Positions 1 to 5,487 of a stretch of DNA of 6,832 nucleotides are shown here, in pieces. How positions within the stretch are numbered: position 1 is the stretch's first letter; every line of letters starts with the position of its first letter. The notes under the pieces were generated by a model. That model did no database searches, was not told where the DNA came from, and saw only the letters and a list, made by a program, of their open reading frames with translations. Both the position numbers and the translations under genes were made by a program. Origin of the DNA: Candidatus Kerfeldbacteria bacterium (GTDB lineage: Bacteria; Patescibacteriota; Patescibacteriia; SBBC01); the NCBI GenBank assembly GCA_903854795.1, contig CAINXF010000101.1, positions 1 through 6,832 on the forward strand. Reading direction: 5' to 3'.

Positions 1-997
1 GACCATTCGCAAGCGCGAGTAGTAGTGCCGGTGTCCCTGTACCATTTACCACAATCGTCTGCGAAGTGGTGTTCACGGTGAAATCAACACCTTTCTTTTG
101 GTCGAGCTTGAATGTCATTCCCGTAAGATCGTTCGAGGAGATCGTCCCTGACCAGTGGGATTGAATCTTCTTAATTGTACTATCTTGCAGCTGAAGTGCC
201 ATCATAACCATGGTACCTGTGACAAATCCACGGATACGGACCGTGTCATTAAGTGAAACGGCAGCGCAACCGATCTGGACGAATCCACGATCACGATACA
301 CGGTTTGATCGTTGACGGTGATCGTCCACGCGGTCGTCGTCTTCCCCTTCTTTACTGATACGATGAGCGTCGCAGGTGTTGCCGTGCAGTTCGTCGCTGT
401 TACCTTTCCGTTGAGTTCTGACGCTTTGATCATCACGCGGTCTGCGGTGAGCGTATGCAGCGACCTTCTCCACAATCCGACGACCCTCACGGTTTGCCCG
501 ACGGCAAGATCACTGAACATTGCCGCAAGGTTTCCCTTAAAAAGTTTCGCGGAATCGGGCACAGTTACCGTCTGGGGCAACTTTTCGTTCGACTTCATGA
601 CAAACGTCATCGTTGACGCATTGATGCTCGTGATCGTTCCCTGCTGGACGCCGTTGATACGCTGGATGGTGACGTTCTTGATGCGCGTGGCGTTGATGGT
701 CGTTCCGCTCGCCGTACCAGTGATCTGGAGCGTGTCGCCCACACCAAACTCATCGAGGAGCGAGGCTCCGTTAAGCTTTCTCACGAGCGTCGTACTCGCG
801 GTCACGTTAACCGTATAGAGCGCCGTGTCCGACTGGACCACGAGCGTTGACGGCACCGTCGTCGACGATACCGAAACGAGCGTGCCGGTCGTGACCGGCG
901 TCTTCGCGGTATCAGCATGCGCACTGAATCCAAACAGCGAAACGCCTACCAAAAGGGCCGCTACGCCGATGAATCGCGCGACTGAAGTTACTTTCAT
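1..997 (-). CDS. Secreted DUF5666-like tandem repeat protein, C-terminus cut by window edge
   Basis: The frame is open from an ATG at 997 to the left edge: 332 codons with no stop. Residues 1-28 form a classical signal peptide: a short basic start, a hydrophobic core (IGVAALLVGVSLFGF) and an AHA/DT signal peptidase I site. The mature part is Thr/Val/Ser-rich beta protein built from about four diverged repeats of 75-80 residues (roughly 37-112, 116-192, 194-275 and 281 onward). Each opens with a G-x-[IV]-x-[SA] strand such as GTITSINAST and most close with a VGDTLQITG or VGQTVRVVG strand. This layout resembles DUF5666, a small OB-like beta domain common in exported CPR proteins; the assignment is by eye. 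AAGGAG at 1007-1012 lies 9 bases before the ATG and fixes the start. It has its own promoter and is the last minus-strand gene visible. Its function is unknown; an extracytoplasmic or surface role is inferred. Confidence 0.85.
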   Translation of the reverse strand, partial: MKVTSVARFIGVAALLVGVSLFGFSAHADTAKTPVTTGTLVSVSSTTVPSTLVVQSDTALYTVNVTASTTLVRKLNGASLLDEFGVGDTLQITGTASGTTINATRIKNVTIQRINGVQQGTITSINASTMTFVMKSNEKLPQTVTVPDSAKLFKGNLAAMFSDLAVGQTVRVVGLWRRSLHTLTADRVMIKASELNGKVTATNCTATPATLIVSVKKGKTTTAWTITVNDQTVYRDRGFVQIGCAAVSLNDTVRIRGFVTGTMVMMALQLQDSTIKKIQSHWSGTISSNDLTGMTFKLDQKKGVDFTVNTTSQTIVVNGTGTPALLLALANG

Positions 998-1072
998 ATG
1001 TTTTTGCTCCTTATATTAATAGCGCACTATCGCCCTACATACTATTACGTTGCACATAGCATAATATTACCG

Positions 1073-1102
1073 TTTATACCACGGTCGAAGACTTTTGCTC
1101 AA
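1073..1102 (-). promoter_or_regulatory. Promoter of the DUF5666-like gene
   Basis: On the minus strand, TTGAGC (1102-1097) is followed after 18 bases by TATAAA (1078-1073). The -10 is extended by TGG directly before it. The predicted start is near 1066, leaving an AT-rich leader of about 69 bases with a small ATAG/CTAT stem-loop (1019-1030) just before the Shine-Dalgarno sequence. The promoter lies in the gap after the stop codon of the 194-aa membrane protein gene. Confidence 0.5.
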
Positions 1103-1117
1103 GCCTTCCACTGAGCG

Positions 1118-1702
1118 TCACACCTCGTATTTGAACTTCTTCTTTTCAGCAGCGCCGCCCTTGATGAGCACCATGGCGATGATCGGGCCGATGATCCAAA
1201 GGAACCGCGCGGTATCGCTCGCGAACATCGTCCTCGTGAGCGGCGCGAGCTTGTCCGCCGCGCTGACCGGCAGGAACGACAGCACAATCGAGATCAACAG
1301 TCCGACGTGCAAAAAGCTGAAAAGCATCACCTGCCACCACGAGCCTTTCGTATCGCTGTTGGCGATCGTCTGCAGTAGTGCGGAGCGCGCGAGGAGTAGG
1401 AACAGCGCGACAAACGCCACGAGGAACGCCGAGATGCGTAACACGAACACACCGTTGAGGCCGACGTTCGCTTGCAGCGTTCCGATGAACGGTGCGGTGT
1501 TCACCACAGCAAGCGCCATGTAGATCGAGACCAGGATGACGATGACGCGATCGCGCCCAAGGCTCAGGCCGTAGAGGAATCCCGCGACTATAAAAAACAA
1601 GACAATAAACAAGTCCCATGACGGTTGAGCCCAGTTCACATTGGCCACGAGGTTCTGAACGTTCGATGGTGCGTTCGAAAGCGTGATGGCGAATAGCGGC
1701 AT
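1118..1702 (-). CDS. Five-helix membrane protein, CvpA-like
   Basis: A 194-aa inner-membrane protein with about five hydrophobic helices near residues 29-48, 52-72, 82-104, 123-145 and 165-181, and a Lys-rich C-terminal tail (KKKFKYEV). The first hairpin has Asp at the start of helix 1, a small-residue G..LGR turn and a second helix directly after it. This recalls the CvpA/colicin V production family, which is of similar size, but no family-defining motif was found, so the link is only a suggestion. The ATG at 1702 has no clear Shine-Dalgarno sequence. A strong promoter about 48 bases upstream supports this start, and the next upstream gene ends at 1775. Function is unknown. Confidence 0.8.
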   Translation of the reverse strand: MPLFAITLSNAPSNVQNLVANVNWAQPSWDLFIVLFFIVAGFLYGLSLGRDRVIVILVSIYMALAVVNTAPFIGTLQANVGLNGVFVLRISAFLVAFVALFLLLARSALLQTIANSDTKGSWWQVMLFSFLHVGLLISIVLSFLPVSAADKLAPLTRTMFASDTARFLWIIGPIIAMVLIKGGAAEKKKFKYEV

Positions 1703-1724
1703 GTGCTGTTTATTAGGTGTTTGA

Positions 1725-1738
1725 GGTTGTGAACAACC
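1725..1738 (-). other. Small stem-loop in the leader of the 194-aa gene
   Basis: GGTTG and CAACC pair around a four-base loop (TTCA on the minus strand). The element lies just after the predicted transcription start (about 1743) and 23 bases before the ATG. The leader has no Shine-Dalgarno sequence, so the hairpin may affect mRNA stability or translation, but nothing in the sequence shows this. Confidence 0.3.
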
Positions 1739-1749
1739 CTTACTACGTT

Positions 1750-1778
1750 ATTGTAGCACAAAAACAGGGTTTCATCAA
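1750..1778 (-). promoter_or_regulatory. Promoter of the 194-aa membrane protein gene
   Basis: On the minus strand, TTGATG (1778-1773) is followed after 17 bases by TACAAT (1755-1750). TGC directly before it makes an extended -10. It is among the best promoter matches in the window. The TGA inside the -35 box is the stop codon of the upstream CYTH gene (1777-1775). Predicted start is near 1743, giving a leader of about 41 bases. Confidence 0.7.
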
Positions 1779-1782
1779 CCCT
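1760..1782 (-). terminator. Short intrinsic terminator after the CYTH gene
   Basis: On the minus strand, AGGGTT (1782-1777) pairs with AACCCT (1771-1766) across a five-base loop, followed by G and five T (1764-1760). The six-pair stem is short, with three G-C pairs, so termination is probably partial. The stop codon of the CYTH gene overlaps the stem and loop. The same bases form the -35 region and spacer of the next promoter, so transcripts would end and restart at one spot. Confidence 0.5.
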
Positions 1783-2374
1783 CTACGTCCTTTTTCTTTG
1801 GCCACGGCGCAGGCTCGTTAAAGACGATCTTTGGCCAATTGTTCACGGTTTTTTCCGGGATCTCGTAATACTTCTGGTACACGCCTGCGGCGACGCCGCC
1901 ATGCACGCCCTGATCCATCGAAAATCCGAGCTTCGTCACGAACTCATGAAGCGACCTCTCGGACTTCCCTTCGCACTCGATGAACGACGGGATCCACGGC
2001 CACGTGTCGATCACGACCTCGACGTCGTCCTTCATCCACGTCTCACGACGCGTTTCCTGATATGACTTAAAGATAAGTCCGATCTTTTCGATCAGCTCGC
2101 ACGCCGTTTCGAAATCGTTCACGACAAGTGAAAGCTCCTTCGTGCCATGGAGCGTCGTATCGATCTGCTGCTTATAACTGACCGTGATCTTGTCGGCTTC
2201 GTCGCGTACGCGCACCCATGCGCCCAACTGATCGAACCTTCCGTCGTCAAAGTCGAACACGCGGCGCCGCATGAGACGTTCAGGATGGACGAGCGCCGCA
2301 CCGATCGAACGTAACCGTCCCCGGATTTCATCCGGGTCAACATCGAGGAACTTCACTTCAATCTCGGTCTCCAT
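1775..2374 (-). CDS. CYTH-domain protein (class IV adenylate cyclase / triphosphate tunnel enzyme family)
   Basis: A 199-aa cytoplasmic protein of the CYTH superfamily. The N-terminal signature ExExK is present as E4, E6 and K8. Expected tunnel residues follow: R55 and R57 in the WVRVR strand, K68 in the VSYKQQ strand, E80, R109/R110 in the RRETW segment, the acidic D117-D123 strand and E133/E135. CYTH enzymes bind a triphosphate through basic residues and metal through acidic ones. Members include CyaB-type adenylate cyclases, thiamine triphosphatases and inorganic triphosphatases, and sequence alone does not separate these here. There is no CHAD domain. The ATG at 2374 is 31 bases from the dnaJ stop. 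No clear Shine-Dalgarno sequence precedes it, and a possible promoter would make it nearly leaderless. It may also be read from dnaJ and so share heat-shock control. Confidence 0.9.
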   Translation of the reverse strand: METEIEVKFLDVDPDEIRGRLRSIGAALVHPERLMRRRVFDFDDGRFDQLGAWVRVRDEADKITVSYKQQIDTTLHGTKELSLVVNDFETACELIEKIGLIFKSYQETRRETWMKDDVEVVIDTWPWIPSFIECEGKSERSLHEFVTKLGFSMDQGVHGGVAAGVYQKYYEIPEKTVNNWPKIVFNEPAPWPKKKDVEG

Positions 2375-2380
2375 GTACTA

Positions 2381-2409
2381 ACTCTACCATGCGACCGACC
2401 AGCGTTCAA
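2381..2409 (-). promoter_or_regulatory. Possible promoter of the CYTH gene
   Basis: On the minus strand, TTGAAC (2409-2404) is followed after 17 bases by TAGAGT (2386-2381), with TGG making an extended -10. The hexamers match the consensus at four of six positions each. The TGA within the -35 box is the dnaJ stop codon. Only six bases separate the -10 from the ATG, so a transcript from here would be leaderless. Confidence 0.4.
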
Positions 2410-3494
2410 TGTTCGCCGTCGATCTCGGACAACTGCTCGAACAGCTTCCTCTCCTCACGTGACAACTTTTCGGGGATACGTACGATGACCTCAATGATCT
2501 GGTCGCCGCGTGACGAACGTCCCAATACGGTCGCACCCTTGCCGCGAAGACGGAAATTCCTGCCTGACTGCGTCCCGGCAGGGACTGAAAGTTGCACGGT
2601 TCCATCGACAGTCTCGACGTCGATCTTTGCACCGAGTGCCGCCTGCGACACGCTGATCGTTCGCCGTGTGAGTATGTCGTCGCCATCACGCCGAAACTTC
2701 TGGTCAGGCCGCACGCGTATCCTGATGAACAGGTCGCCCGACTTCGCACCACGCGGTCCAGGTTCGCCCTGACCTTCGAGCCGCATCGATTGTCCATCGT
2801 CGATACCCGCAGGAATCGTAATCTTCAGCTGTCGCTTGCCACGCACCGAACCAGTGCCGTGGCAGTGTTTGCAATTGACCTTCGGCGCCTTACCGCTTCC
2901 GCCGCACCGCTCACAGGTCGACTGAGAACGTATGCCGCCGATGATGGTCTGTTGCACGTGATCGATCACACCGCTCCCGTCGCATGCCGTGCACGTCACC
3001 ATGGAAGAATCAGGCTCAGCGCCGCTCCCCTTACACACATCGCAGGTACGTGCGCCGCTCAATTCGATCGTCTTCTCGGCGCCGAATACTGCGTCCTTAA
3101 AATCGATCGAAAACTCAACTTGCACGTCCGCACCGCGTCGCTTCGCACGGGACTGCGATCTGCCGAACCCGAAGAAATCACCGAATATGTCACCGATATC
3201 ACCGAAATCCGCGTTCTGTCCGTAGTTGAATCCGCCTTGCTGCTGCGCGCGCTGAAAATCGTTCCAGTTCATTCCTGACGATGCACCGGCACCGGACCCA
3301 AATTGGTCGTACTGCGCGCGCTTGGTCGGATCGCTCAGCGTCTGGTACGCCTCGTTGATCTCTTTGAACCGCTCGGCATCACCACCCGACTTGTCGGGAT
3401 GATGCTGGTGCGCGAGCCGATGGAACGCCTTCTTGACCTCGTCGCCGGTCGCACCTTTCGATACACCGAGAATTTCGTAAAAATCTTTTGCCAT
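2406..3494 (-). CDS. dnaJ: Chaperone protein DnaJ (Hsp40)
   Basis: A full-length 362-aa type I DnaJ, close to the roughly 375 residues usual for the family. It is the co-chaperone that delivers unfolded clients to DnaK and stimulates its ATPase. The J domain (about 4-65) carries the essential HPD at 32-34. A Gly/Phe-rich linker (about 66-112) ends in FGDFFGFG. The zinc-binding region has all four CxxCxGxG repeats at 151-158, 168-175, 194-201 and 208-215. Two beta-barrel client-binding domains and a dimerisation end (about 220-362) follow. The start is the canonical MAKDFYEILGV. No grpE, dnaK or hrcA lies beside it, so it is outside the usual heat-shock operon. Control by HrcA is indicated by the perfect CIRCE operator upstream. 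No Shine-Dalgarno sequence precedes the ATG, which lies 10 bases after the -10 box. Confidence 0.98.
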   Translation of the reverse strand: MAKDFYEILGVSKGATGDEVKKAFHRLAHQHHPDKSGGDAERFKEINEAYQTLSDPTKRAQYDQFGSGAGASSGMNWNDFQRAQQQGGFNYGQNADFGDIGDIFGDFFGFGRSQSRAKRRGADVQVEFSIDFKDAVFGAEKTIELSGARTCDVCKGSGAEPDSSMVTCTACDGSGVIDHVQQTIIGGIRSQSTCERCGGSGKAPKVNCKHCHGTGSVRGKRQLKITIPAGIDDGQSMRLEGQGEPGPRGAKSGDLFIRIRVRPDQKFRRDGDDILTRRTISVSQAALGAKIDVETVDGTVQLSVPAGTQSGRNFRLRGKGATVLGRSSRGDQIIEVIVRIPEKLSREERKLFEQLSEIDGEH

Positions 3495-3504
3495 GATGTA
3501 TGAT

Positions 3505-3534
3505 ACTATAGCAACTTTAGCACTCGTGAGTCAA
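3505..3534 (-). promoter_or_regulatory. dnaJ promoter giving a leaderless or nearly leaderless mRNA
   Basis: On the minus strand, TTGACT (3534-3529) is followed after 18 bases by TATAGT (3510-3505), extended by TGC. Five of six bases match the consensus -10. The -35 box lies inside the CIRCE spacer. The ATG begins 10 bases after the -10 box, so transcription should start about 2-5 bases before it. That leaves no room for a ribosome binding site. Confidence 0.8.
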
Positions 3535-3543
3535 GAGTGCTAA
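3517..3543. promoter_or_regulatory. CIRCE operator (HrcA binding site)
   Basis: A perfect 9-bp inverted repeat TTAGCACTC-N9-GAGTGCTAA, identical to the CIRCE consensus in both arms and spacer length. HrcA dimers bind CIRCE and repress heat-shock genes until protein misfolding or heat inactivates them. Here the operator overlaps the -35 box of dnaJ and runs into the -35/-10 spacer, so bound HrcA would block RNA polymerase. It lies in the 62-base gap between dnaJ and the upstream membrane protein gene. hrcA itself is not in the window. Confidence 0.97.
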
Positions 3544-3556
3544 TCACAATGATCCC

Positions 3557-4657
3557 CTATTTGAAGCGTAGTCGTGTGGCAGTTACCGTCTCCTCGACGG
3601 TCTCGATCGCGCCCGAATGTACACCGATGAACAGCAGGAACCGCGCGAGCAGTACCGCCAGCAACGTGAACAGCCAATTGAACAACATGAGTGTCAAGAA
3701 GAAGGTCGCGGTGAGGATCAACGGCACGAACCGTAGCTGTGGCAACGTAAACTTCGAGATACGTTGCGCGAGGATATCGCGTACCGCCTGATCGGCGCGC
3801 TCGTCACCGTTGAGCTGCACGCCGATGCTGTCCGACACCTGTTGACGAGAGCTGGCGACGATGTCATTCGAAAGGCTGTTGAATTTCTGATCGACCTGTG
3901 CGAGCAGCGCGGTTTCTTGCTGCGTGCGGTTCGAAAGGATTGTGGTAAGGTCGACCTTTTTCGGGTCGATCCCGGCATCGGAAAGCCGTTGCGAAAGGTC
4001 CTTTTCTGTCGTCGCAGGTGTTGACGATAGTTTGACGTCCTTTACGAGCTCGGAAGGCGTCGGTATCTGTTGACGGATTACGTCATCGACGGTCATCGTC
4101 GGCGTGTAGGACTTGATCGCAAGCCGCGCGGCGTCGTCGAACATGGACACGCCGGCATTCACAACGGAATCCTGGAACCTGCCCGAGGAAATATTGGAGT
4201 TCACCGCGCCATAGAAGATGCACGATACTGCCGCGAGACCGAACGCAATCCCGAGCGTACTCCGATATGCCATGACGTGCGCCAGCGACAACCGTATTCG
4301 GTTTGCCGCCTCACGCTGGATCGCCAACGTGAATATGGCAAAGCCGCAGAACTCCAGGATCGATCCGATGAGGACCGGTAGCGAAAATCCCGTCATGAAC
4401 GCCATGAGCGCAATCAACCCCGCCATGAGGTAGACGACCGTGCGCGTGACGACCACCGCACCTGCAAGCGCACAACATCCATACAACAACGCAAACAGTA
4501 ATGCCGCGGTTGCCGCGACCAGCCAGTGTCCGAGCAGCCCGTGCGTCAGGAGCAACATGAACGCAAGGTGCAAGAGCGCACTCAGGACAACGCTCGCCAC
4601 GATCAGCGCAATGACACGCGGGTTACGGAACTCGCTATGTTTCGAAATGTCACGCAT
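3557..4657 (-). CDS. Polytopic membrane protein with a large extracytoplasmic insert, unknown function
   Basis: A 366-aa protein from the preferred ATG at 4657. Helices are predicted near residues 14-38, 45-70, 73-92, 95-113 and 134-153. A polar segment of about 155 residues (154-310) follows, rich in Gln/Asp/Ser and likely alpha-helical, with stretches such as QQETALLAQVDQKFN that could form a coiled coil. Two closing helices lie at 311-331 and 333-347, with a short charged tail. The preferred start overlaps the stop of the DUF3467 gene by 8 bases (ATGCGTGA), a layout typical of translational coupling, with GGAG 11 bases upstream. An in-frame ATG at 4702 would add 15 Arg/Ser-rich residues and a longer overlap, so it is less likely. 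No family was recognised. The neighbour offers only co-expression as a clue. Confidence 0.85.
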   Translation of the reverse strand: MRDISKHSEFRNPRVIALIVASVVLSALLHLAFMLLLTHGLLGHWLVAATAALLFALLYGCCALAGAVVVTRTVVYLMAGLIALMAFMTGFSLPVLIGSILEFCGFAIFTLAIQREAANRIRLSLAHVMAYRSTLGIAFGLAAVSCIFYGAVNSNISSGRFQDSVVNAGVSMFDDAARLAIKSYTPTMTVDDVIRQQIPTPSELVKDVKLSSTPATTEKDLSQRLSDAGIDPKKVDLTTILSNRTQQETALLAQVDQKFNSLSNDIVASSRQQVSDSIGVQLNGDERADQAVRDILAQRISKFTLPQLRFVPLILTATFFLTLMLFNWLFTLLAVLLARFLLFIGVHSGAIETVEETVTATRLRFK

Positions 4658-4934
4658 GGAATCCGATGCTCCGGTCAGGCTCCTTCGCCGATTCGATCGC
4701 ACCGAACGCCTTTTCGTACTTTTCGAGGTTTTCCGTCAATGCGGCGACAATTCGTTTCAGGTGCCCAGGGCTCGTGATGATCCTCCCGACCAGCATGCCT
4801 TGGGGCGGGTGGATATTGAGAAAATCAAGGACGACCTCTTCCTTAGTATGTGATGCCATCATGCTATTCGCATAGACGCCACGAAGAGTGACATCGTCCG
4901 CCTTAACGTTGATCTGCTGAGGTGTTTGGTCCAT
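4650..4934 (-). CDS. DUF3467 family protein
   Basis: A 94-aa soluble protein. Residues 7-75 fit the DUF3467 pattern: an N-terminal beta strand (INVKADD), the [GS]VYAN segment at 20-23, a SHT..E.VLDF strand at 28-38, and the GRIITSPGHLKRIVAAL helix region before the NLEKYE end. The family is small, widespread in bacteria and of unknown biochemical function. The ATG at 4934 has AAAGG 8 bases upstream and its own promoter. The tail after residue 80 is charged and probably disordered. The last 8 bases overlap the start of the 366-aa membrane protein gene, so the two form an operon. Confidence 0.9.
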   Translation of the reverse strand: MDQTPQQINVKADDVTLRGVYANSMMASHTKEEVVLDFLNIHPPQGMLVGRIITSPGHLKRIVAALTENLEKYEKAFGAIESAKEPDRSIGFHA

Positions 4935-4967
4935 GGAAAATGCCTTTCGTTAGCGATGAATGCGTCC

Positions 4968-4996
4968 AGTATAGCACCATCTTAGAAAGATATGCA
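4968..4996 (-). promoter_or_regulatory. Promoter of the DUF3467 / membrane protein operon
   Basis: On the minus strand, TATACT (4973-4968) is preceded by TGC, a clear extended -10. The -35 at 17-base spacing (TGCATA, 4996-4991) is poor, as extended -10 promoters allow. A small inverted repeat ATCTT-AGA-AAGAT (4979-4991) lies in the spacer and could be an operator or chance. Predicted start is near 4961, giving a leader of about 26 bases that holds the AAAGG ribosome site. Confidence 0.6.
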
Positions 4997-4997
4997 C

Positions 4998-5026
4998 TTG
5001 ACGCGTGTACTAGGTATTGCTACTTC
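4998..5026 (+). promoter_or_regulatory. Possible promoter of the plus-strand gene
   Basis: TTGACG (4998-5003) is followed after 17 bases by TACTTC (5021-5026), with TGC directly before it as in other promoters here. The -10 hexamer is weak because it lacks the final T. The site is divergent from the DUF3467 promoter within a 150-base gap and would give a leader of about 50 bases. Confidence 0.4.
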
Positions 5027-5040
5027 GTAGTTACGGACAC

Positions 5041-5077
5041 CACCTGAAACCACCGAACCTTCGGGAGAAAAGAGGTG
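5041..5077 (+). promoter_or_regulatory. Leader fold that could hide the Shine-Dalgarno sequence
   Basis: CACCT (5041-5045) can pair with AGGTG (5073-5077), the core of the ribosome binding site. Between them a second hairpin forms from CCGA and TCGG (5053-5064). The outer stem is only five pairs, so it would be weak and could open with heat or translation. A regulatory role is inferred from the geometry alone. Confidence 0.3.
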
Positions 5078-5079
5078 AT
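5072..5079 (+). promoter_or_regulatory. Near-ideal ribosome binding site (GAGGTGAT)
   Basis: GAGGTGAT is complementary to the anti-Shine-Dalgarno end of 16S rRNA over eight bases and sits 5 bases before the ATG at 5085. It is the strongest such site in the window and the main reason for choosing the plus-strand reading frame over the overlapping minus-strand frame of 120 codons (5031-5393). Confidence 0.75.
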
Positions 5080-5084
5080 ACCGA

Positions 5085-5408
5085 ATGCCGCTCGTTCCAC
5101 GCAGGGAGTCGTTCTACCCGAGGATGCGCCTCACGATCGAGACAAGAAACCGGTACGGGAAAACCGTCCGATTCTTGGACCCGCCTGATGAGCTCACGCT
5201 CGACGCGGTCGTTGCGTTCCAGTTCGCCGACACGTGCCACTTCGGCATCCTCCTGCTCGTGTATGAATACGCTGACGCACACGAAGCCGTGCAAGAAGCC
5301 CTCATCGGAATACATGGCCCCGACCAGGACACCACATCGTTCTACCGCATGCGGCCTAGCGAGATTCACCCATGTCATGGAGGACAGAGGCATGGACCAT
5401 CTGCGTAG
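5085..5408 (+). CDS. Hypothetical protein on the plus strand, family not recognised
   Basis: A 107-aa ORF, the only likely gene on this strand. Residues 14-75 look like a folded soluble alpha/beta protein: strands near 15-20 and 27-31, an acidic stretch PPDELTLD at 33-40, a hydrophobic GILLLVYEY strand at 54-62 and a helix (AHEAVQEALIGI) at 65-76. No motif points to an activity. The codons are mostly C/G-ended, as in neighbouring genes, up to about residue 94. The last 13 residues (PCHGGQRHGPSA end) lose this bias and look non-coding. The true end or a late frameshift therefore deserves a check. Support comes from the GAGGTGAT ribosome site, a possible promoter at 4998-5026 and a structured element after the stop. 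It is divergent from the DUF3467 gene and convergent with the CopC-like gene. Confidence 0.6.
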   Translation: MPLVPRRESFYPRMRLTIETRNRYGKTVRFLDPPDELTLDAVVAFQFADTCHFGILLLVYEYADAHEAVQEALIGIHGPDQDTTSFYRMRPSEIHPCHGGQRHGPSA

Positions 5409-5425
5409 TGCACATCATCGTATTC

Positions 5426-5479
5426 AAGGGCGCCAGCCGCAATCCCACCTGCGGTCCCCTGTTCCCACCTGGCGCTCTT
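5426..5479. other. Two-stem structure between convergent genes, possible terminator
   Basis: AAGGGCGCCAG (5426-5436) pairs with CTGGCGCTCTT (5469-5479) as an 11-pair stem with one G-U in the plus-strand RNA (an A-C mismatch in the minus RNA). Inside it CCGCA (5437-5441) pairs with TGCGG (5450-5454). TCCCACCTG occurs twice, at 5443-5451 and 5463-5471. The element lies in the 79-base gap between two converging stop codons, where a terminator is expected. Neither strand has a T run after the stem, so it is not a standard intrinsic terminator. It could protect 3' ends or be part of a small RNA. Confidence 0.45.
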
Positions 5480-5487
5480 GTCCTTGG

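Noticed and set aside
312..1019. Two plus-strand ORFs (312-818 and 825-1019).
   Set aside because: They are antisense shadows of the secreted repeat gene, which has a signal peptide, ribosome site and promoter.
1087..1108. Stem-loop GAAGGCTT/AAGTCTTC after the 194-aa gene as its terminator.
   Set aside because: Eight pairs form in the minus RNA, but no T run follows and the stem sits on the -35 region of the next promoter. It is too weak to call a terminator.
5031..5393. Minus-strand 120-codon ORF opposite the plus-strand gene.
   Set aside because: It has no ribosome site or promoter, covers most of the plus gene and its leader, and competes with a frame that has a near-ideal Shine-Dalgarno sequence.
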